From Brucellaceae bacterium (GTDB taxonomy: Bacteria; Pseudomonadota; Alphaproteobacteria; Rhizobiales; Rhizobiaceae), in contig JAIRVW010000414.1 in the NCBI GenBank assembly GCA_031253705.1, positions 1-6,420 of the forward strand: DNA of 6,420 nt, in the 5' to 3' direction. Shown piece by piece: positions 1 to 5,497 of this stretch. The notes under the pieces are model-generated. The model was not told where the DNA came from. It saw nothing but the letters and a program-made list of their open reading frames with translations, and made no database searches. Positions within the stretch are counted from its first letter, which is position 1. Every line of letters starts with the position of its first letter. The translations under genes and the position numbers were made by a program.

Positions 1-257
1 TGTTTACCGAGCAAAATCATGCCGCCGTCATAGGTCTCAGTTTCGCTGACCTGCGGCGTAACCTGAAAACCGGCTTTATTGAGTGCCAGCCATTCCGGCC
101 TTGATGGCTGAATGCAATGCAGTACCTGCTTCCATTGAGCATCTAAAGTCGTATCGGCACTGATGCCGAAACAGAGATATTTTTCTCTTGCCTGCGGTAA
201 ATCGAGTGTTTCATTCTCAAAAGGCAGAAAGAGGGTATTTTGCGCGCCGGTAATCAT
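1..257 (-). CDS. Probable class I SAM-dependent methyltransferase, RsmC-like (5' part only)
   Basis: An open frame starts with ATG at 257 and runs without a stop to the left edge, giving 85 complete codons. The N-terminus reads MITGAQNTLFLPFENETLDL, followed by ...YDGGMILLGK at the edge. The 'TLFLPFE' opening and the '...ILLGK' strand resemble, from memory, the N-terminal half of alphaproteobacterial RsmC-like proteins, which methylate guanine N2 in 16S rRNA (G1207 in E. coli) using S-adenosylmethionine. The catalytic SAM-binding half lies outside the window, so neither the fold nor the specificity can be confirmed here. No good Shine-Dalgarno sequence is visible just upstream (only an A-rich AAAGAAA), but no in-frame ATG, GTG or TTG precedes this ATG for at least 50 bases. 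A TATAAT hexamer lies about 60 bases upstream. The gene is divergent from the small plus-strand gene. The coding call is fairly secure; the product is tentative. Confidence 0.55.
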   Translation of the reverse strand, partial: MITGAQNTLFLPFENETLDLPQAREKYLCFGISADTTLDAQWKQVLHCIQPSRPEWLALNKAGFQVTPQVSETETYDGGMILLGK

Positions 258-314
258 GAAATTTCTTTGTCTTTGCCACCTGAGAAGGATGACAGTAGGT
301 GGATTTTGGCAGAT

Positions 315-320
315 ATTATA
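315..320 (-). promoter_or_regulatory. Candidate -10 box (TATAAT) for the left-edge methyltransferase-like gene
   Basis: The minus strand reads TATAAT exactly, in the AT-rich divergent intergenic region and about 58 bases upstream of the ATG at 257. That would give a leader of about 50 bases. The matching -35 is poor (CTTCTA at 17-base spacing), so this is a -10 match in a plausible place rather than a proven promoter. Confidence 0.35.
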
Positions 321-360
321 TTGAATTTGTTATTGTTTAGAAGACGAAACCATAGTGTGT

Positions 361-407
361 CCCGAAAAGTGTAAACGGTTTTCGGATAAGATGCGCGCAA
401 AAGACAA
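361..407. repeat. Short intergenic palindromic repeat of the Rhizobiales CCGAAAA...TTTTCGG type
   Basis: CCGAAAA at 362-368 pairs exactly with TTTTCGG at 379-385 across a 10-base loop, and is followed by GGATAAGATGCGCG. From memory, this closely resembles a short palindromic sequence scattered between genes in Brucella, Ochrobactrum and related genomes (consensus roughly CCCGAAAAGTG-n-CGGTTTTCGGACAAGATGCGCG). It lies about 60 bases upstream of the small plus-strand gene, so it may fall in that gene's promoter or leader. The dyad is seen directly; family membership is recalled and was not searched. Confidence 0.55.
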
Positions 408-427
408 TACAGGTCGGTGTTGCTCGC

Positions 428-434
428 GGGGGAG
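428..434 (+). promoter_or_regulatory. Ribosome binding site fixing the start of the small plus-strand gene
   Basis: GGGGGAG ends 9 bases before the ATG at 444. The frame could also open at GTG 417, but this purine run would then lie inside the coding region, so the ATG at 444 is preferred. Confidence 0.6.
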
Positions 435-443
435 AGTAGTACT

Positions 444-656
444 ATGGCACGTAAATGCTGTCAGCCGGAATGTTATGCAACATGTTTGCCGGAACATCAG
501 GCGCACTTATTACATCTGAATACGATGATTGCGCAGTCTCATACGAGCAAACAGGAATTTCTTGGTTATTTGTTGGGCATGGCTGTCAATGAAGCGCAGG
601 CAATTGTCGATTGCGCGCATCAGGAAGCCTGGCTGCAAAAAGGAAACCGGTTCTGA
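444..656 (+). CDS. Small Cys/His-rich protein of unknown function (70 aa)
   Basis: This is a 70-residue protein starting at ATG 444 behind a good purine-rich ribosome binding site and ending in TGA. I do not recognise the family. The N-terminus is rich in possible metal ligands: MARKCCQPECYATC places Cys at 5, 6, 10 and 14, followed by His 18, 21 and 24. Another Cys-Ala-His sits at 57-59. The middle (about 37-62, FLGYLLGMAVNEAQAIVD) looks like one amphipathic helix. There is no signal peptide and no clear membrane span. It is monocistronic, divergent from the left-edge gene and convergent with pnp, and a bidirectional terminator follows at 724-753. The Cys spacing suggests metal or Fe-S binding, or redox sensitivity, but that is inference. 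It is probably a real gene because of the start context, its own upstream region and the terminator; overlapping minus-strand frames lack these. Confidence 0.6.
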   Translation: MARKCCQPECYATCLPEHQAHLLHLNTMIAQSHTSKQEFLGYLLGMAVNEAQAIVDCAHQEAWLQKGNRF

Positions 657-673
657 GACCGTATTTGACGAAA

Positions 674-686
674 TTATCTGAGATAA
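674..686. other. Perfect 13-base dyad TTATCTGAGATAA
   Basis: TTATCT and AGATAA flank a single central G. The site lies 18 bases past the stop of the small gene and upstream of the terminator. It has the form of a protein-binding dyad, but its position downstream of a gene and its AT-rich content make chance likely. No function is claimed. Confidence 0.25.
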
Positions 687-723
687 CACAGCATCTGATG
701 ACATTTGCTGTCAGCTCAAATGA

Positions 724-753
724 AAAGCCCCGCATGTTATCATGCGGGGCTTT
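724..753. terminator. Bidirectional intrinsic terminator between the small gene and pnp
   Basis: AAAGCCCCGCATG (724-736) pairs perfectly with CATGCGGGGCTTT (741-753) around a TTAT loop, giving a 13-bp GC-rich stem. T residues end the stem on both strands (TTTC on plus, TTTT on minus). It sits between two convergent genes and can stop transcription of both the small gene and pnp. Confidence 0.85.
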
Positions 754-766
754 CTGAAACCCGAAA

Positions 767-809
767 CCGGAGCGGTGGCGTTTAAGCATGAGCTATGCAC
801 CCGCTCCGG
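767..809 (-). terminator. Second hairpin downstream of pnp
   Basis: CCGGAGCGG (767-775) pairs with CCGCTCCGG (801-809), nine GC-rich base pairs. Within its 25-base loop a small GCAT/ATGC hairpin can form. It lies about 65 bases past the pnp stop and upstream of the stronger terminator. It lacks a clear T-run on the minus strand, so it may act as a 3'-end stabiliser or an auxiliary terminator rather than a stand-alone one. Confidence 0.45.
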
Positions 810-874
810 ATTCTTATTTGGCCACATCATCACAGCTGTTAAGTTGATCCAACCTGACTGTGAAATGCTCCGGC

Positions 875-3016
875 TTATTCAGCTGCAGTTTCTTCTTTTT
901 TCTCGGCAACGATTTCCTTGCCGGTTTCCTGATCAACGACTTTCATCGACAGGCGCACTTTACCGCGCTCATCAAAGCCCATCAGTTTAACCCAGACCTT
1001 CTGGCCTTCCTTAACCACATCGGTGGTCTTGGCAACGCGGTCTGCAGCCAGCTGCGAGATGTGTACCAGACCATCGCGCGGACCGAAGAAGTTGACGAAT
1101 GCGCCGAAGTCAGCAGTTTTAACAACTGTACCTTCGTAGATTTCGCCGATTTCCGGTTCAGCAACAATGGAGTGGATCCATTTCTTCGCGGCTTCAATTT
1201 CTTTAGCGGAAGAAGAAGCAATTTTGACTGTGCCGTCATCTTCGATGTTGATCTTGGCGCCGGTCTTTTCAACGATTTCGCGGATAACTTTACCGCCGGA
1301 ACCGATAACATCACGGATCTTGTCGGTCGGAATGTTCATCACTTCGATGCGTGGTGCGAATTCACCAAGTTCAGCGCGGGCGCCGGACAGTGCTTTCGCC
1401 ATTTCGCCGAGGATGTGAACGCGGCCGCCTTTAGCCTGTTCCAGAGCGACTTTCATGATCTCTTCGGTAATACCGTCGATCTTGATATCCATCTGCAGGG
1501 CAGTGATACCGTTTTCAGTACCGGCTACCTTGAAATCCATATCGCCGAGGTGATCTTCGTCACCAAGGATATCGGAGAGAACTGCAAAGCGCTCGCCTTC
1601 TTTGATCAGACCCATAGCAATACCGGCTACAGGACGGGTCAGAGGCACACCGGCATCCATCAGCGCCAGCGAGGTGCCGCATACGGTTGCCATGGAGGAC
1701 GAACCGTTGGATTCAGTGATTTCAGAAACCGCACGCAGTGTGTACGGGAACTGTTCTTTGGCAGGCAGCATCGGATGAATTGCGCGCCATGCCAGCTTGC
1801 CGTGACCGATTTCGCGACGGCCAGGGGAGCCCATACGACCGGTTTCGCCAACGGAATATGGCGGGAAGTTGTAGTGCAGCAGGAAGGTTTCTTTCTGCAG
1901 ACCGGTCAGTGTGTCGATGAACTGTTCATCTTCACCGGTACCCAGTGTTGCAACAACGATCGCCTGTGTTTCACCGCGGGTGAACAGAGCCGAACCGTGG
2001 GTGCGTGGCAGAAGGCCGACTTCCGATACGATCGGACGAACGGTTACCAGATCACGGCCGTCGATGCGGCTGCCGGTATCCAGAATGTTCCAGCGAACGA
2101 TTTTCGCCTGCAGGGATTTGAAAACAGTACCGATCTGCTCAGCGCTATATTCGGTTGTTTCAGCATCTTCCGGCAGAAAATGGGCTTTAACTTTAGCTTT
2201 GGCAGCATCAACAGCGGCATAACGAGCCTGCTTGTCGATGATTTTGTAAGCTGAGCGCAGATCGTCTTCGATGATTGCCAGCATTGCTGCTTCAGGAGCA
2301 GACAGGTCTTCCGGCTGGAAATCACGTGGTTCTTTAGCAGCAACTTCAGCAAGGCTGATGATCGCATCGATCACAGGCTGGAAGCCTTTCTGACCGAATA
2401 CAACAGCGCCGAGCATCACTTCTTCAGAGAGTTCCTGCGCTTCGGATTCAACCATCAGAACAGCGTCGGAAGTACCGGCAACAACCAGATCCAGTTTGGA
2501 TTCAGCCATTTCGTCGAGATGCGGGTTCAGAACATATTCGCCGTTGATATAGCCAACGCGTGAAGCACCGATCGGGCCCATGAAAGGAACGCCGGAAAGG
2601 GTGAGGGCAGCGGAAGCGGCAACCATCGACAATACGTCCGGATTGTTTTCCAGATCGTGCTGAATAACGGTGATAACAACCTGTGTGTCGTTCTTGTAGC
2701 CGTCAGCAAACAGCGGGCGGATCGGACGGTCGATCAGGCGGGAAACCAGAGTTTCGTTTTCGCTCGGACGGCCTTCACGCTTGAAATAACCGCCAGGAAT
2801 ACGACCGGCTGCATAGGCTTTTTCCTGATAGTTTACAGTCAGAGGGAAAAAGTCCTGACCCGGCTTTGGCTCTTTAGCCGATACAACGGTCGCCAGTACC
2901 ATTGTTTCACCGTAAGTGGCGATAACCGCGCCGTCTGCCTGACGGGCGACTTTGCCGGTTTCGAGAATGAGCGGACGGCCGCCCCATTCGATTTCAACTT
3001 TATGAGTGTTGAACAT
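875..3016 (-). CDS. pnp: Polyribonucleotide nucleotidyltransferase (PNPase)
   Basis: PNPase degrades RNA 3' to 5' by phosphorolysis, releasing nucleoside diphosphates, as a cytoplasmic trimer often linked to the degradosome. The 713-residue length is normal. In order: a first RNase PH domain (about 1-140) with phosphate/RNA-contact arginines R93, R97 and R100 in [14 protein letters not shown]; an all-helical domain (about 240-320); a second, catalytic RNase PH domain (about 325-550) with R400-R401 in GRREIGHG, the [10 protein letters not shown] loop, and catalytic D488, D494 and K496 in [12 protein letters not shown] (E. coli D486, D492, K494); a KH domain with the GSGG loop at 572-575; an S1 domain at about 624-692; and a short charged tail. 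No key residue is missing. The ATG is preceded by AAGGA six bases upstream. It is the last gene of the cluster, 357 bases after rpsO, behind a structured leader. In E. coli the equivalent leader is cut by RNase III and mediates autoregulation; that is only a possibility here. Confidence 0.98.
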   Translation of the reverse strand: MFNTHKVEIEWGGRPLILETGKVARQADGAVIATYGETMVLATVVSAKEPKPGQDFFPLTVNYQEKAYAAGRIPGGYFKREGRPSENETLVSRLIDRPIRPLFADGYKNDTQVVITVIQHDLENNPDVLSMVAASAALTLSGVPFMGPIGASRVGYINGEYVLNPHLDEMAESKLDLVVAGTSDAVLMVESEAQELSEEVMLGAVVFGQKGFQPVIDAIISLAEVAAKEPRDFQPEDLSAPEAAMLAIIEDDLRSAYKIIDKQARYAAVDAAKAKVKAHFLPEDAETTEYSAEQIGTVFKSLQAKIVRWNILDTGSRIDGRDLVTVRPIVSEVGLLPRTHGSALFTRGETQAIVVATLGTGEDEQFIDTLTGLQKETFLLHYNFPPYSVGETGRMGSPGRREIGHGKLAWRAIHPMLPAKEQFPYTLRAVSEITESNGSSSMATVCGTSLALMDAGVPLTRPVAGIAMGLIKEGERFAVLSDILGDEDHLGDMDFKVAGTENGITALQMDIKIDGITEEIMKVALEQAKGGRVHILGEMAKALSGARAELGEFAPRIEVMNIPTDKIRDVIGSGGKVIREIVEKTGAKINIEDDGTVKIASSSAKEIEAAKKWIHSIVAEPEIGEIYEGTVVKTADFGAFVNFFGPRDGLVHISQLAADRVAKTTDVVKEGQKVWVKLMGFDERGKVRLSMKVVDQETGKEIVAEKKEETAAE

Positions 3017-3047
3017 ATCTTGTCCTTGGTTTGGAATATTTATGTCC

Positions 3048-3065
3048 TGCGCTGATGTCAGCGCA
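3048..3065. repeat. Palindrome TGCGCTGA-TG-TCAGCGCA in the pnp leader
   Basis: Two perfect 8-base arms are separated by two bases, 32 bases upstream of the pnp start codon and 20 bases upstream of its ribosome binding site. In RNA it would form a 7-bp stem with a 4-base loop. A related palindrome sharing the half TGCGCTGA and the arm AGCGCA lies at 3224-3237. Confidence 0.5.
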
Positions 3066-3082
3066 TGTGCTATTCCGGTTTG

Positions 3083-3159
3083 GAACAGGGAGCGGGCAAG
3101 ACAGCGGGAAGCTCGGGTAAAGGACGAGCTGCCTGCAATCCTGCCTGCGGAACCTGTTC
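3083..3159 (-). promoter_or_regulatory. Nested dyad in the pnp leader, candidate autoregulatory hairpin
   Basis: Three sets of complementary arms are nested in order: GAACAGG 3083-3089 with CCTGTTC 3153-3159 (perfect); GCGGGCA 3092-3098 with TGCCTGC 3142-3148 (one mismatch); and AGCTCG 3110-3115 with CGAGCT 3125-3130 (perfect). Together they could fold as one long interrupted hairpin of about 77 bases in the pnp leader RNA. In E. coli, a long leader stem of pnp mRNA is cleaved by RNase III and PNPase then destabilises its own message. The position fits such a role, but the sequence alone cannot show it. Confidence 0.4.
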
Positions 3160-3223
3160 AATACAGTTCCATATCGGGCTTTTACGACGTTTTTGTTAAA
3201 GCCCTGCTGCATAATTTTGTTTT

Positions 3224-3237
3224 TGCGCTGAAGCGCA
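3224..3237. repeat. Palindrome TGCGCTGAAGCGCA upstream of pnp
   Basis: Two perfect 6-base arms (TGCGCT/AGCGCA) are separated by GA, inside AT-rich sequence. It is flanked by ctgcat (3207-3212) and atgcag (3244-3249), which pair outside it. It shares TGCGCTGA with the palindrome at 3048-3065. Confidence 0.4.
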
Positions 3238-3334
3238 TAAATAATGCAGTATTTTACAAATTCAGAGCTTTCAGACCGTTGAAGTCTCGTACCCTGTTTC
3301 CGGAGGTTTTGTGATAAAATACTCCGGTAAAAGT

Positions 3335-3365
3335 TCCGGCGAAAACCGTAAAGGTTCTCGCCGGA
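3335..3365 (-). terminator. Terminator-like hairpin after rpsO
   Basis: On the minus strand TCCGGCGAGAACC pairs with GGTTTTCGCCGGA (one mismatch in 13) around a five-base loop, followed by ACTTTT. It begins 8 bases after the rpsO stop. In E. coli an attenuating terminator also separates rpsO from pnp and lets part of transcription through; the same arrangement is plausible here. Confidence 0.7.
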
Positions 3366-3373
3366 CTATGCGC

Positions 3374-3643
3374 TTAGCGGCGCAGGCCGAGACGGCCGAT
3401 CAGGCTCTGGTAGCGCGCTTCGTCAACACCTTTGAGGTAGTCGAGCAGAGTGCGGCGCTGGGAAACCATTTTCAGAAGACCACGACGGGAATGGTTGTCA
3501 TTCTTGTGGCCTTTAAAGTGATCGGTCAGGTTGGAAATGCGTTCCGAAAGAACGGCTACCTGTACTTCAGGAGAACCGGTATCACCTTCTTTGGTTGCAT
3601 ATTATTTGATAAGAGCCTGTTTGCGTTCAGCAGTAATCGACAT
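3374..3643 (-). pseudogene. rpsO: 30S ribosomal protein S15 gene, interrupted by an in-frame TAA at codon 14
   Basis: S15 is a primary 16S rRNA-binding protein of the 30S platform. Reading from ATG 3643 gives MSITAERKQALIK, then TAA (3602-3604), then [14 protein letters not shown]... and a continuous frame to ...[12 protein letters not shown] and TAA at 3374-3376. The total of 89 codons before the stop is the normal S15 length. Conserved stretches are present: GDTGSPEVQ at 20-28, [18 protein letters not shown] at 39-56, and the C-terminal helix. The family has Glu at position 14 (GAA), so a single G-to-T change on the coding strand (plus-strand C-to-A at 3604) explains the stop. There is no frameshift and no other damage. 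AAGGA (3651-3655) sits seven bases before the ATG. No in-frame ATG, GTG or TTG restart follows until Met59, so reinitiation would not restore a useful protein. As written, the gene makes only a 13-residue peptide. It is a real lesion or a one-base sequence error; the identity as rpsO is certain. Confidence 0.93.
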
Positions 3644-3650
3644 CGGAATG

Positions 3651-3655
3651 TCCTT
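3651..3655 (-). promoter_or_regulatory. Ribosome binding site of rpsO
   Basis: The minus strand reads AAGGA, seven bases before the rpsO ATG. Its intact state shows the translation start is preserved despite the internal stop at codon 14. Confidence 0.75.
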
Positions 3656-3806
3656 TTTGTTGAAGAGGAGAAAAGTCGCCCGCGGCCAAGATGTCGTCCA
3701 GCCGGGGCCGTTTATTTCAGTTCAGCATAGTCAGCATTGGGTAATGCCATATACAGAACCTGACGATCATATAATCGAAACTGTGGCTTATTTCCAGACA
3801 CATTTC

Positions 3807-3832
3807 AAAAAAGCCTGCAATGCAGGCTTTTT
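3807..3832. terminator. Intrinsic terminator downstream of truB
   Basis: GCCTGC (3813-3818) pairs with GCAGGC (3822-3827) across a short loop, and is flanked by A-T pairs. On the minus strand it is followed by six T residues (3807-3812), the classic form for ending the rbfA-truB transcript 31 bases past the truB stop. On the plus strand five T residues also follow, so it can work both ways. Confidence 0.85.
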
Positions 3833-3862
3833 AATAAAGTCGTCTTAACCGGAGAAGCTGGT

Positions 3863-4837
3863 TTAACAGGTGAAAACCCGTTTCGGTTTGAACATACCTT
3901 GTTCAATATAACCGATAGCCAGCAGGCGGCTCTTGTGATTGGCGCAAACCTCATCGGCTTCCAGCGGCGCATCGCGACCGCGTAAGATCACCGGATTGCC
4001 CATGCGTACACGATGCGCCTGATCATCGGAAAGTGCAACCTGCACCAGATCTTCCAGTGCCGCTCCGGTGTCGATGATAAAATCATCAAGGGCAGAGAAA
4101 TCACGAGGCGCTGCAGGCGCAGGTTCTGCATCTTCATCATCTGATTTCGGCGGCAACGGCGGCCATGCGGCTTCCAGTTCCTGCAGAGTCACGAAATCAT
4201 CTTCGTTGAAAGGTGCAACTTCCAGACGGCGCAGTTCCGCAATATGGCCGAGGCAGCCGAGATCGCGTCCCATATCGCGGGCGAGCGAGCGCACATAAGT
4301 GCCCTTGCCGCATTCAACTTCAAACACGGCCTGTCCGGCTTCGTTGATCTCAACCAGTTCAAGCTGAAAAATCTCGACTTCACGGGAAGGAATAGCGACA
4401 GTTTCGCCACCGCGTGCCAGATCATAGGCGCGCTCACCGTCAATTTTAATGGCGGAGAATTGCGGCGGGGTCTGCTGAATGATGCCGGTATAATTCGGCA
4501 GCAAGGCCAGAATTTCATCTTCTGTCGGGCGTTTGTCAGAGGTTTTGGTGACAGGACCTTCCAGATCATCCGTTGAGCGCTCTTCGCCCCATGTCACAGT
4601 GAAGGAATAGATTTTGCTGCCATCCATCACATAAGGCACGGTTTTGGTGGCTTCACCCAGAGCAATCGGCAACATGCCGGAGGCAAGCGGATCCAATGTG
4701 CCGGCATGACCGGCTTTTTCAGCGCTGAAAAGCCATTTGATTTTCGATACGGCCTCGGTCGAGCCCATGCCTTTCGGCTTGTCAAAAATCACCCATCCGG
4801 AGACCGGACGGCCTTTTTTCTTACCTCTGCGTGCCAT
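3863..4837 (-). CDS. truB: tRNA pseudouridine(55) synthase TruB
   Basis: TruB converts U55 in the T-loop of tRNAs to pseudouridine and also acts as a tRNA-folding chaperone. The 324-residue protein has the N-terminal [11 protein letters not shown] motif (K20), the catalytic motif [19 protein letters not shown] with nucleophile D49 (E. coli D48), the KIYSF segment with Y77, the [19 protein letters not shown] motif (about 124-142) and the [14 protein letters not shown] motif (about 175-188). A Pro/Asp/Glu/Ala-rich linker at about 226-246 precedes a C-terminal PUA-like region ending ...[11 protein letters not shown]. The linker is low-complexity but seems typical of related alphaproteobacterial proteins. 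The ATG shares one base with the rbfA stop (TGATG), so translation is probably coupled; no strong Shine-Dalgarno sequence lies upstream. All expected catalytic elements are present. Confidence 0.97.
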   Translation of the reverse strand: MARRGKKKGRPVSGWVIFDKPKGMGSTEAVSKIKWLFSAEKAGHAGTLDPLASGMLPIALGEATKTVPYVMDGSKIYSFTVTWGEERSTDDLEGPVTKTSDKRPTEDEILALLPNYTGIIQQTPPQFSAIKIDGERAYDLARGGETVAIPSREVEIFQLELVEINEAGQAVFEVECGKGTYVRSLARDMGRDLGCLGHIAELRRLEVAPFNEDDFVTLQELEAAWPPLPPKSDDEDAEPAPAAPRDFSALDDFIIDTGAALEDLVQVALSDDQAHRVRMGNPVILRGRDAPLEADEVCANHKSRLLAIGYIEQGMFKPKRVFTC

Positions 4838-5271
4838 CAGCCGTTATTCTCGTTTTCTTGCGTGGTATCTGTGTCGCTGTCGTCATTCTGCAGATCGCGC
4901 GCAACTTCCGGTGAGCGCAGCAGAGCATCAATCTTGGCAAAATTGTCGAAGCTGGTATCCGGACGGAAGCGGAATTCCGGCATATATTTCATCTGGCGCA
5001 ATTGCGGTGCAACGCGACCGCGCAGGAATTTCGCATTATTTGCCAGTGCTTTGATAACAGTCTGCGCATCTGTATTGCCGACGATGCTGATAAAGCAGGT
5101 CGCAATTTTCAAATCCGGTGACATGCGCACTTCGGTAATGGAAACAACAGTATTATTCAGAACATCGTCACGGATTTCGCCGCGCGACAGCACCTGAGCC
5201 ACGGCATGACGAACCTGTTCGCCGACGCGCAACTGACGCTGTGATGGTCCTGTGGAAGAAAAACGGGACAT
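4837..5271 (-). CDS. rbfA: 30S ribosome-binding factor A (RbfA)
   Basis: RbfA is a small KH-fold protein that binds the immature 30S subunit and assists late 16S rRNA maturation, notably during cold shock. From ATG 5271 the product has 144 residues, a normal length for alphaproteobacteria. Visible family features are the N-terminal helix [14 protein letters not shown] (15-28), the strand [18 protein letters not shown] (45-62), and the signature [20 protein letters not shown] (83-102) followed by RPDTSFDN. The C-terminal tail (about 128-144) is Asp/Glu/Asn-rich and probably disordered. The frame stays open upstream to an ATG at 5385, but those extra 38 residues do not resemble RbfA, and a Shine-Dalgarno GGAG sits five bases before ATG 5271, so the shorter start is preferred. 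The stop overlaps the truB start by one base. The gene is 226 bases after infB, behind a terminator hairpin, so it may have its own promoter. Confidence 0.96.
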   Translation of the reverse strand: MSRFSSTGPSQRQLRVGEQVRHAVAQVLSRGEIRDDVLNNTVVSITEVRMSPDLKIATCFISIVGNTDAQTVIKALANNAKFLRGRVAPQLRQMKYMPEFRFRPDTSFDNFAKIDALLRSPEVARDLQNDDSDTDTTQENENNG

Positions 5272-5276
5272 GGGGA

Positions 5277-5280
5277 CTCC
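5277..5280 (-). promoter_or_regulatory. Ribosome binding site deciding the rbfA start
   Basis: The minus strand reads TTGGAGTCCCC before the ATG, with GGAG five bases upstream of ATG 5271. This supports the 144-residue RbfA over a 182-residue version starting at 5385. Confidence 0.7.
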
Positions 5281-5458
5281 AAAATCTGAGCCAAATATCG
5301 GTCGGCAACTGCACAAATTGTATGATTGCGGAAAAGCCGGTGAGGCTTCCATCCTGTTCACAATCAGACTGATACAGCCTGACAATTATGACAATGCGGC
5401 CAATTAAAAATTCAGAGCGGTCCTATGTCGAAGATGAGGGTAAACCGCCCGAGAAATG

Positions 5459-5492
5459 AAGCAGCGGCAGTTATCAAAACTGCCGCTGCTTT
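5459..5492 (-). terminator. Terminator-like hairpin after infB
   Basis: AAGCAGCGGCAG (5459-5470) pairs with CTGCCGCTGCTT (5480-5491). Two more inner A-T pairs close a five-base loop, giving a stem of about 14 bp starting 7 bases after the infB stop. On the minus strand the run after the stem is weak (CATTTC), so termination may be partial and allow read-through into rbfA-truB. Confidence 0.7.
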
Positions 5493-5497
5493 GCTGA

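Larger units (their letters stand above)
3017..3373 (-). other. rpsO-pnp intergenic region and pnp leader (no gene)
   Basis: This 357-base stretch contains no convincing coding frame. It holds the pnp ribosome binding site (AAGGA, 3023-3027), a perfect short palindrome (3048-3065), a long nested dyad (3083-3159), a gggcttt/aaagccc hairpin (3176-3182 with 3198-3204), a second GCGC palindrome (3224-3237), and the rpsO terminator hairpin (3335-3365). The region from about 3210 to 3260 is AT-rich and could hold a pnp promoter, but no well-spaced -35/-10 pair stands out. Confidence 0.7.

Noticed and set aside
417..443. GTG start at 417 extending the small plus-strand gene to 79 residues
   Set aside because: The purine-rich ribosome binding site at 428-434 would be inside the coding region; it is correctly spaced for the ATG at 444.
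688..711. ACAGCA...TGCTGT inverted repeat downstream of the small gene
   Set aside because: It has only six pairs around a 12-base loop and no T-run; chance is likely, and the real terminator follows at 724-753.
510..789. Minus-strand open frames of 64 and 67 codons over the small gene and its downstream region
   Set aside because: They lack ribosome binding sites and run through the terminator hairpins; the plus-strand gene explains the region better.
860..2254. A 464-codon open frame on the plus strand, antisense to pnp
   Set aside because: It lies wholly across the confidently identified pnp gene, has no ribosome binding site, and its translation (Phe-, Asn- and Cys-rich) looks like no protein family. 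It is a codon-bias shadow of pnp.
3311..3730. A 139-codon plus-strand open frame across rpsO
   Set aside because: It is antisense to the rpsO frame, which is recognisable along all 89 codons, and has no family resemblance. It stands out only because the rpsO frame itself is broken by the internal stop.
3734..3747. GCATT-GGGT-AATGC mini-hairpin upstream of rpsO
   Set aside because: Five AT-containing pairs are too weak to support a regulatory call without conservation data.
5272..5385. N-terminal extension of rbfA by 38 residues
   Set aside because: The extension does not resemble RbfA, and GGAG sits properly spaced before ATG 5271.
5380..5394. Two TTGTCA hexamers nine bases apart on the minus strand upstream of rbfA, as possible -35 boxes
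   Set aside because: No reasonable -10 hexamer lies 16-18 bases downstream of either (CAGTCT and TGTGAA at 17 bases), so a promoter cannot be supported.
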